A stretch of DNA of 7,312 bases from an uncultured Eubacteriales bacterium (GTDB taxonomy: Bacteria > Bacillota > Clostridia > UMGS1840). This document shows, piece by piece, positions 1-5,995 of this stretch. The stretch covers positions 1 to 7,312 of the forward strand of contig USLP01000063.1 of NCBI GenBank assembly GCA_900555525.1, read 5' to 3'. How positions within the stretch are numbered: position 1 is the first letter of the stretch; each line of letters starts with the position of its first letter. Made by a program: the position numbers and the translations under genes. The notes beneath the pieces are model-generated. The model ran no database searches. It was not told the origin of the DNA and saw only the letters and a program-made list of their open reading frames with translations.

Positions 1-2
1 TT

Positions 3-2093
3 TTGGCTCCGTGGGATTCATATGTATTCGGAAATATCGGAATAGGCGCACCTGCAACCGCAGGAACGGTTGACGAGCTTTCCAAATACGGCGCAAAGAC
101 AATCGAAAGAAACGGAAAAGAATATAACATAGAGGGTAAAAACAGTACAAAAGAAGGAAATCCGTCATACGCTTATGACGAAAATCTCTTTGAAGACCCG
201 AAAACTCAAAATTGGAATTTAAAACCCGAAAGCGATATAGCAAAGGAATGGCCCGAATTTTTGGATATAAAAATGGAAGAAATCGGACTTTCCGAAGGAT
301 ATGACAATTTAAAGCATATAGACGATACATTTAAGTTAAGATATCCGTATAACGGACAGACAAACGTTCAGACAAAAGAAGTTCGTTTTTCATGGGAGGC
401 TTTGGAATGTGCAACGGAATACAAGCTTGTTGTTGCGACGGACCCCGAACTCCAAAACGTCGTTTTTGAGAAAACCTTACGTGAAAATTCCGACAACAAT
501 TCTTATACCACGGATTCACTTTTAAACGATACCGTTTATTATTGGAAGGTATATGCAATAGGTCTTGCAAGACAGGATATGTTTGAACAGGGAAGCGTCG
601 GCGCACCGTATGCATTCAAAACGGCACGTGAAAACGAGCTTGATAAAGACAGCGTAAAGGTTGCTTATGAAGCGCTTATCGCACTTGATAAAGAAATCAA
701 AGAAAGCGATTGCGAGTATACCGATGAATTTATGAAGAACCTTGAAGAACTTGTTACACGTGCAACAGATTTGTATAAAAACTCGAAGAGCCAGAGCGAG
801 CTTGACGCACTTGAAGAAGAAATATACAACTTTATAAAACGTTCACCTTTCTTCGTCGAAGTTAATTTCTCCGTTCCCGATTTTCTCACAAATCCCAACG
901 CTGAGTGGGATGCGGGAGGCGGAACGGTTACATACGACGGAAATACCATGACATATTCATCGCCGCAGGGGATGAGAACGGACGGTATAGTGAAAACAGG
1001 AACGTATAACGATATTCTTTGCTTCCAGGCGAAATTCGATAAGCTTATAGACGGCGGCGGATATCAGGGTATCGACTACAAAATGGAGGAAAACACAGCA
1101 AACAGCTATCTGTTTATTTTGAAGGAAAATGTATTTGAATTCCAAAAGGAGGGTAAATTCTTCCTTGAGCTTCCGTCCTTTAAGGTAAAGGCGGGCGAAT
1201 GGATAGACTGCATGATGGGCGCTGTAAATACCCCCGGCGGCGTATTGCAGTTTGTAAGCCTTGACGGAAACGTTGTTTTTGCTGCGCTCGACCAAACGCC
1301 TACGCAGGTTAAGACGGGCGGACGTTTCAGAATACGTAAGAACGGCGAAAACGATATTCATTTGCGCCCAATGGAGAAAATTCCCGAAAAGCATGCGCTT
1401 ATAGAGGATATTTACAATTCGTTTTCCAATCCGTATGATGAAACTCATCTTGCCGTACTCTTAACGGGTGCGTTTAATGCGATAGATATGGATAATTCAA
1501 ACTTTGCTTCTCTTGATAAGAAAAAGCTTTCCGAAAAGCTTTATCCGCTTCTTAAAGAGAACGGAATAAAGATAAAAGGCACAGACTATTCGGAATATAA
1601 AAATGTCGTTTCCGATATGGCAATTTTGGAATACTATAATCAAGGAAAGGCAGACGCACTTTTCAAAAACAATGTTGTACTTCGTCATAACGATATAACG
1701 CAGTTTGAGAAAATAGACCAAAACGGTGTAAATTTGTATGCTTTTTCACAGGAGAAATTTAAGGACACCGACTACAACAAGGTAAATCAAGCTACGATGA
1801 ACGGCGACTGCAAGACCTTTGACGAGTTAAGACTCAGGTATGCGAAGAATATATTTGCACACAGCATAAACGCTTGCTCAAACGGCTGGGGTGCGGACGC
1901 AACATATATGTTTGATATTATAACAAAGGCGAACTGCGATTATTTGGGAATAAATATTGACGATTACTTCGCACTATCCGACGTGGATAAAGTTTCAATT
2001 CATAATATCCTCGGACGAAGCGGCGTAAGCTTGGACAGAACGCTTGATGAAATTGTCGAAGAAATCCATACGTCAATAAAAGAACTGAAATAA
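3..2093 (+). CDS. C-terminal part of a large modular beta-helix-type secreted protein (5' end outside window)
   Basis: Only the 3' portion (about 696 codons) is visible. The frame is open to the window edge, so the TTG at position 3 is most likely an internal Leu and not a start. Residues 1-100 read as the closing part of a beta-helix region: 'APWDSYVFGNIGIG' and 'VDELSKYGAK' match 'APYNSQITGNVSFG' and 'VNELKAYGAK' in the next gene. Residues about 112-208 look like a fibronectin-III fold ('VRFSWEALECATEYKLVVAT', 'VYYWKVYAIG'). Residues 210-282 form a charged helical hairpin. Residues 284-456 are beta-rich, with alternating strands resembling a LamG/concanavalin-like jelly roll. Residues 464-696 are helical, with two copies of a 'I-D-M/I..F.SL' / 'LGINIDDYFALSD'-type unit that I associate with clostridial secreted proteins. 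No LPXTG, SLH or dockerin motif is seen. Inference: an extracellular polysaccharide-active protein whose catalytic beta-helix lies upstream. Modules are assigned by eye. The TAA stop at 2091-2093 is followed closely by the next gene. Confidence 0.85.
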   Translation: MAPWDSYVFGNIGIGAPATAGTVDELSKYGAKTIERNGKEYNIEGKNSTKEGNPSYAYDENLFEDPKTQNWNLKPESDIAKEWPEFLDIKMEEIGLSEGYDNLKHIDDTFKLRYPYNGQTNVQTKEVRFSWEALECATEYKLVVATDPELQNVVFEKTLRENSDNNSYTTDSLLNDTVYYWKVYAIGLARQDMFEQGSVGAPYAFKTARENELDKDSVKVAYEALIALDKEIKESDCEYTDEFMKNLEELVTRATDLYKNSKSQSELDALEEEIYNFIKRSPFFVEVNFSVPDFLTNPNAEWDAGGGTVTYDGNTMTYSSPQGMRTDGIVKTGTYNDILCFQAKFDKLIDGGGYQGIDYKMEENTANSYLFILKENVFEFQKEGKFFLELPSFKVKAGEWIDCMMGAVNTPGGVLQFVSLDGNVVFAALDQTPTQVKTGGRFRIRKNGENDIHLRPMEKIPEKHALIEDIYNSFSNPYDETHLAVLLTGAFNAIDMDNSNFASLDKKKLSEKLYPLLKENGIKIKGTDYSEYKNVVSDMAILEYYNQGKADALFKNNVVLRHNDITQFEKIDQNGVNLYAFSQEKFKDTDYNKVNQATMNGDCKTFDELRLRYAKNIFAHSINACSNGWGADATYMFDIITKANCDYLGINIDDYFALSDVDKVSIHNILGRSGVSLDRTLDEIVEEIHTSIKELK

Positions 2094-2102
2094 ATAATAA
2101 AT

Positions 2103-2110
2103 AAGGAGAA
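2103..2110 (+). promoter_or_regulatory. Ribosome binding site for the 1100-residue beta-helix gene
   Basis: AAGGAGAA lies in the 22-base gap after the preceding stop, with the AAGGAG core ending 7 bases before the ATG at 2116. It fixes this ATG as the start, which also gives a well-formed signal peptide. The gap has no room for a promoter plus terminator, which supports readthrough from the upstream gene. Confidence 0.85.
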
Positions 2111-2115
2111 GTAAA

Positions 2116-2193
2116 ATGAGTAAGACTATAAGGCTTGCGGCAGTTTTATTGGCTGCTGTTATGATTTTGGGAGGCGGATTTAACTGCTTTGCA
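2116..2193 (+). other. Signal peptide coding segment
   Basis: Residues 1-26 show a basic N-region (MSKTIR), a hydrophobic core rich in Ala, Leu, Val and Ile, and a Gly-rich end, with a plausible signal peptidase I site after 'CFA' and before 'QSET'. The residues before C24 (GFN) do not fit a lipobox, so a lipoprotein is unlikely. The exact cleavage site is inferred by eye. Confidence 0.85.
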
Positions 2194-5100
2194 CAGTCTG
2201 AAACGCTTAATATTTATGTTTCGGCAAACGGAAACGATGAAACGGGCGATGGGACACAGTCGTCTCCGTTTGCAACGCTCGGCAAAGCAAGGGATTATAT
2301 CAGAACGCTTTCAAAGGATTCCGGTATTACGGTAAATATCGGAGCAGGCGAATATTATGTTAATTCGTCCGTTTCGTTTTCCTCGCAGGACAGCGGCAAT
2401 GAAAATTGCATTGTTACATATAAAGCCGATGACGGCGCAGTTTTCAAAAATACAAAGAAGATAAATACAGACGAATTTAAGAAAGTTACAAGCCCCGAAA
2501 TCTTAAAAAGGCTGAAAAAAGAAGTAAGGGGAGAGGCATATTATTTAGACCTCGGTTCATATTGTATCCCAACAGTAAAAACAGCTTTTATTTTGGACGG
2601 AGAAAAATTTGAATTTTCAAGATATCCCAAGGACAGCCTTTTAAAAGCTGCAAACGATGCGTCGGATAAAACCTTCAGCGTTTCCGACAGCAGAGTAAAC
2701 GAATGGGCAAAGTCGGAAGATATGTTTGTAAAGGGTTCGCTTTCTTCAACGTATTCATGGGAAAAAGCAGACGTTTCCGATATTTCGGGCGGCTCTGTAA
2801 CAGTATCTCGAAATGTCATAAACGATGCGGAAATATACTTTAATAACGTGCTTGAAGAAATGAGCGCTGTGGGCGAATATGTTATCGATACAAAAAACAA
2901 GGTAATGTATTGCATACTTCCCGAAGACTATAAAGGAAAAACCGCTGAAATTACTGCAGGTTCTCTGAATTCTCCTTTTATAAATTTAAACGGAGCCGAG
3001 TATATTAAATTTGACGGTCTTAATTTTTACGGATTAAGCAATAATGCGGTTTATATGACAAACTGCAAAAACATCAGCGTAGAAAACTGCTCGTTTAATT
3101 TTATTAATGCAGACTATGCGATAAGAATTGTAACGGGCAAAAATATAAACGTATACTCAAACGGCGCTTATAAATGTTCGGGAGGTTTTGTGAGGTTTTC
3201 GGGCGGAAACAGAGTAACGCTTGAAAGCGGAAATATAAATATAGAGAAAAACGTAATATTAAACTGCGCAACCGACCTTAATTCCTGTATTATAAGTTCG
3301 GGAGTAAATTCACCTACCGATACGGTTGACGCAATCGGAAATACGGTAAAAAATAATATAATAGGCGACAGCTCTCCCACAAATGCAATTTCCGCCGTGG
3401 GCATATATAACAAAGTATCAAACAACGAAATATATAATGTTTCGCGCCAAATCGATGACGGCGGAGCAATATATTACGGAAGAAGCAACACGAAATACGG
3501 AAACGATATATCGTATAACTATATTCATCATTTGAATAAGGCACATATGTTTTCCGCACTTTATGCCGACGACGGATACGGCGGAATCAATATGCACCAT
3601 AACGTTATGTACAGTATGTCTCACCCCATACATATCGGAATGGGCATGAACAATAAGTTTGATAACAATATGTATATAGATGTGGACAAAGGAATACGCG
3701 CACAGACAAGAATGACATGGGGAGACGCATACGCCAACTTCGGAGATTTGTATCAGGAGACATACAATCTGATGGAAAAAACGATTATGAAGGAGCTTTA
3801 TGCCGCCGCCTTTCCCGATTTAAAGGTTTCGGTAACAAGAAAACCGTTCTTTGCACCGTATAATTCGCAGATAACAGGCAACGTTTCTTTCGGAAACGTA
3901 AATGCGCTTTATGAAGTACCCACACATTTGTATTATTCGGACGAGACGGCACAAATTCTTACCATATCGGACGAGGCAAATGTTGCGGGTATAGAAAATG
4001 CACTTGCGACAAATGCTAATAACAGAACATATGTAAACGAGCTTAAAGCGTACGGTGCAAAGGTAACGGCGTCGGACGGAACAGATTTAAATGCAACTGC
4101 GGACGGAAATCCACGTTTTGATTATGATAGCGCATATTTTAAAAATGCGTCTGCACAAGATTTTACACTTACAAGCGCATTTTCTTCTTCGGTATCAACT
4201 GTAAATGAAATAAATATGTCTGAAATAGGAAATATAACGGCAAGCGAAAACAAGCTTTTAACACCTGCCGAAAAAATAAATATTTATGCAGTGCAAAACG
4301 GCAAAAAGATTGATATAACGTACGGAACCAATCCGTCCGTGTCGCAGTACAGAATACTTGTGTCTGCGGACAGCGGTTTTTCAAACACGGTTTTCGATAA
4401 GACGGTATATGAGGATAACATGACGTTTGCGTTAGAAACCGATGAACTTCCGTACGGTACATATTATATAAAAGCAATAGGTACGGGACTTTCAAAACAA
4501 AGCCAATTTACGGTGCAGTCTGACGTGATAACATTCACTCATGAGGATAAAACGGAAAAAGCCTATAAAAATGCGCTTTCACTTTTGGAAGATGAAATCA
4601 AAAAGGCACAGAGCGGAGATTATGTATACAGCGATGAAAGCATAATAACGGAGCTGGAAGCAAAGAAAGCATATCTTACCGAAAATGCGCAGAGCATATC
4701 AAAATCGGATGAAGAAACGGCAATATACGACCTTCTTATAAGGGCACAGGCGGAAAGAAATACGCTAAAACCCGAAATCAATAAATGTACGGCGGACACC
4801 TCCGACAGCAACGTTTATGTTGAGGCAAGCGGTTTTCATGCAAATTCGCTTGTAACCGTTCTTGTTACAAATCCGAATACGGATAAAAATACCTTTGCAA
4901 ACGGAAATAAGGATATTGTAAGATATACAAATGTTTTGAGTGCAGACCATAACGGCTGTGTGTCATTTGATTTTGATACAAAAATAAACGATATAGACTA
5001 TTTGGGAACATACACAGTTTATCTTGCCGATGCAAACGGAAGAATAATTTCTCAAACATATGATTACGGTACGGTTGAAACCTCTGCGGTAACATTCTAT

Positions 5101-5418
5101 AAGGATTCCGCCGAAATTTCGGCAGAAGAGCTCTCGGCGCACAAGGGAGAAACGCTTACGGCAAAATTAAACGTGAATAACCGTATAAGCATAGATACGA
5201 ATGCTTATGCTTCAATAGGCTCGTATAAATCGGGAAAGCTTATAGATGTTACTTTTGATAAGGTAACGCTTCTTAAAAACAGCGTAAACGAAGTAACAAT
5301 AAGCTTCAAAGTGCCTGATGATTTTGACGAAAATACGACCGCCGAATTTATGCTTTTGGACGGAAAAACAGTTTTAAAACCGCTTTCGCTAAAGCGTATA
5401 ATAAAAGAAATAGAGTAG
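2116..5418 (+). CDS. Secreted right-handed parallel beta-helix protein, GH141-like, with FN3-like and Ig-like modules
   Basis: 1100 residues, complete. Residues 1-26 are a Sec signal peptide (K3, R6, hydrophobic core, cleavage likely after CFA). Residues 34-82 carry the family entry motif 'YVSANGNDETGDGTQSSPFA' followed by 'NIGAGEYYV'. Residues 242-272 hold 'NNVLEEMSAVGEYVID', a segment typical of this beta-helix family. Residues about 294-530 are beta-helix rungs rich in Asn ('VKNNII', 'VSNNEIYNV', 'NYIHHL', 'HHNVMYSM', 'FDNNMYIDV'). Two acidic motifs, 'DDGGAIYYGR' (from D447) and 'ALYADDGYGG' (D485/D486), match the conserved 'GAIY.GR' and 'IYLDD' positions of GH141-like proteins and are the best catalytic candidates. 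Residues 716-808 are FN3-like, 811-880 are a helical hairpin, and 888-990 and 991-1100 are Ig-like. The family includes plant-polysaccharide glycosidases, for example enzymes acting on pectin or xylan, but many members are untested, so substrate and activity are unknown. It could also be a non-catalytic glycan binder. No wall-anchor motif is seen. Confidence 0.9.
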   Translation: MSKTIRLAAVLLAAVMILGGGFNCFAQSETLNIYVSANGNDETGDGTQSSPFATLGKARDYIRTLSKDSGITVNIGAGEYYVNSSVSFSSQDSGNENCIVTYKADDGAVFKNTKKINTDEFKKVTSPEILKRLKKEVRGEAYYLDLGSYCIPTVKTAFILDGEKFEFSRYPKDSLLKAANDASDKTFSVSDSRVNEWAKSEDMFVKGSLSSTYSWEKADVSDISGGSVTVSRNVINDAEIYFNNVLEEMSAVGEYVIDTKNKVMYCILPEDYKGKTAEITAGSLNSPFINLNGAEYIKFDGLNFYGLSNNAVYMTNCKNISVENCSFNFINADYAIRIVTGKNINVYSNGAYKCSGGFVRFSGGNRVTLESGNINIEKNVILNCATDLNSCIISSGVNSPTDTVDAIGNTVKNNIIGDSSPTNAISAVGIYNKVSNNEIYNVSRQIDDGGAIYYGRSNTKYGNDISYNYIHHLNKAHMFSALYADDGYGGINMHHNVMYSMSHPIHIGMGMNNKFDNNMYIDVDKGIRAQTRMTWGDAYANFGDLYQETYNLMEKTIMKELYAAAFPDLKVSVTRKPFFAPYNSQITGNVSFGNVNALYEVPTHLYYSDETAQILTISDEANVAGIENALATNANNRTYVNELKAYGAKVTASDGTDLNATADGNPRFDYDSAYFKNASAQDFTLTSAFSSSVSTVNEINMSEIGNITASENKLLTPAEKINIYAVQNGKKIDITYGTNPSVSQYRILVSADSGFSNTVFDKTVYEDNMTFALETDELPYGTYYIKAIGTGLSKQSQFTVQSDVITFTHEDKTEKAYKNALSLLEDEIKKAQSGDYVYSDESIITELEAKKAYLTENAQSISKSDEETAIYDLLIRAQAERNTLKPEINKCTADTSDSNVYVEASGFHANSLVTVLVTNPNTDKNTFANGNKDIVRYTNVLSADHNGCVSFDFDTKINDIDYLGTYTVYLADANGRIISQTYDYGTVETSAVTFYKDSAEISAEELSAHKGETLTAKLNVNNRISIDTNAYASIGSYKSGKLIDVTFDKVTLLKNSVNEVTISFKVPDDFDENTTAEFMLLDGKTVLKPLSLKRIIKEIE
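2995..3705 (+). other. Beta-helix core with candidate active-site Asp pairs
   Basis: Protein residues about 294-530. Repeating rungs of roughly 20-25 residues carry Asn/Val/Ile-rich turns, the usual signature of a right-handed parallel beta-helix (Beta_helix-type Pfam families). D447/D448 and D485/D486 sit about 38 residues apart in 'DDGGAIYY' and 'YADDG', close enough for neighbouring coils of one cleft. A motif at residues 363-366 reads GGNR where the downstream paralogue has GGDR. Boundaries are approximate. Confidence 0.7.
4261..4539 (+). other. Fibronectin-III-like domain (second copy in the window)
   Basis: Protein residues about 716-808. Beta-strand pattern with 'SQYRILVSADSGFSNTVFDK' and 'GTYYIKAIGTGLSKQ'. 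It aligns by eye with 'TEYKLVVATDPELQNVVFEK' and 'VYYWKVYAIGLARQ' in the preceding gene (about 336-626). Such domains usually act as spacers or carbohydrate-associated modules in secreted clostridial enzymes. Confidence 0.6.
4777..5415 (+). other. Two C-terminal Ig-like domains
   Basis: Protein residues about 888-990 and 991-1100. The first reads as an Ig-like beta-sandwich of a kind repeated in clostridial surface and secreted proteins ('LVTVLVTNPNTDK', 'GCVSFDFDTKI', 'GTYTVYLADANG'). The second has 'HKGETLTAKLNVNN' and 'VNEVTISFKVPDDF'. They occupy the place taken by the jelly-roll and helical tail in the upstream protein. Probable role is spacing or cell-surface/substrate contact; this is inference. 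Confidence 0.55.
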
Positions 5419-5422
5419 GAGA
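5417..5422 (+). promoter_or_regulatory. Ribosome binding site for the 187-residue gene, overlapping the upstream stop
   Basis: AGGAGA begins inside the TAG stop codon (5416-5418) of the beta-helix gene and ends 8 bases before the ATG at 5431. The overlap of stop codon and Shine-Dalgarno site suggests translation of the small gene is linked to that of the upstream gene. Confidence 0.8.
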
Positions 5423-5430
5423 TTAAAAAA

Positions 5431-5994
5431 ATGTTTAAGAAGATAGGGGCAGTGTCCCAAAGAAAGATTTATGTCGGATTCAATGAAAAAAATGAAAAAT
5501 GCTTTCCGATTGAGGTAGACGGCTATAAGGTTTTGGACGGCTTTAAGACAGAAGCGCTTTCAAATTTTTGCGTAACCGAAAGCGGAAATTACATAGGAGG
5601 GTATTTTGTTGACGTATGCTCCGACAATATGCCGTTTCCCGCTGTGGGATTTTTCTTAAAAGCAAACGGAAAAATACTTTTAAACGGCGAAGCGCTTACG
5701 GAAAACAAAAGAGTGAAAATTACACAAAGTGATGAAGCGATAATTACGGGCGAGGATTATAACTGCTGTTTTTACCCAATAATCGAGGATAAAAACGATT
5801 ACTTTTTAGAATATGATAAAGACGAAAATTCAGTCGGTATCATAAGCGTACATAACGGAAGCTGTGAAAACGATACAAGGGTAATTTTAAAATTCGGCTG
5901 TGCTTTTTCGCAAGGCTTTGAATTTATTAAGGACAATGCCGAGGTGAAATTTTACCCCAAATGTTCAATAAAAAGAATAATAGGAGATGAATAA
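5431..5994 (+). CDS. Uncharacterised 187-residue cysteine-rich protein
   Basis: I do not recognise this family. The protein starts 'MFKKIGAVSQRKIYVGF' with no signal peptide or membrane segment, so it is predicted to be cytoplasmic. Sequence character is mostly beta-strand: alternating hydrophobic and charged residues with Gly/Asn turns, such as 'GFFLKANGKILLNG' and 'VGIISVHNG'. It has eight cysteines (24, 47, 63, 112, 113, 145, 157, 178), including a CC pair, but no CxxC metal motif. It lies 12 bases after the beta-helix gene and 1 base before the next, with its own ribosome binding site, so it is certainly within the operon. Possible roles include a small beta-sandwich accessory or carbohydrate-binding partner of the following protein, but nothing in the sequence proves this. 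Coding status is well supported by spacing, the ribosome binding site and codon use like its neighbours. Confidence 0.85.
   Translation: MFKKIGAVSQRKIYVGFNEKNEKCFPIEVDGYKVLDGFKTEALSNFCVTESGNYIGGYFVDVCSDNMPFPAVGFFLKANGKILLNGEALTENKRVKITQSDEAIITGEDYNCCFYPIIEDKNDYFLEYDKDENSVGIISVHNGSCENDTRVILKFGCAFSQGFEFIKDNAEVKFYPKCSIKRIIGDE
5982..5986 (+). promoter_or_regulatory. Ribosome binding site for the last gene, inside the upstream coding region
   Basis: AGGAG lies within the last codons of the 187-residue gene, 9 bases before the ATG at 5996. The upstream TAA ends at 5994, leaving one base between genes. This supports translational coupling and decides the start of the last gene. Confidence 0.85.
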
Positions 5995-5995
5995 C

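Noticed and set aside
3..5. TTG as a start codon for the first gene
   Set aside because: Only two bases precede it, no ribosome binding site is visible, and the protein begins in the middle of a beta-helix region that aligns with residue 580 onward of the next protein. It is an internal Leu.
957..1448. 163-codon open frame on the minus strand
   Set aside because: It is antisense to the jelly-roll and helical region of the first gene, and its translation has no coherent domain pattern. Other minus-strand frames in the window were dismissed for the same reason.
1524..1541. Perfect 7-base inverted repeat AAGCTTT/AAAGCTT with a 4-base loop
   Set aside because: It sits inside coding sequence for a Lys/Leu-rich helix, has no T-run after it, and is AT-rich. 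It is most simply a by-product of codon use and not a terminator.
2185..2187. Cys24 as a lipoprotein attachment site
   Set aside because: The preceding residues GFN do not fit the lipobox consensus, while the following FA-QS gives a good signal peptidase I site.
5110..5123. 14-base perfect palindrome GCCGAAATTTCGGC
   Set aside because: It lies well inside the coding region for the second Ig-like domain, is single copy as far as I can see, and has no promoter context. An operator role is unsupported.
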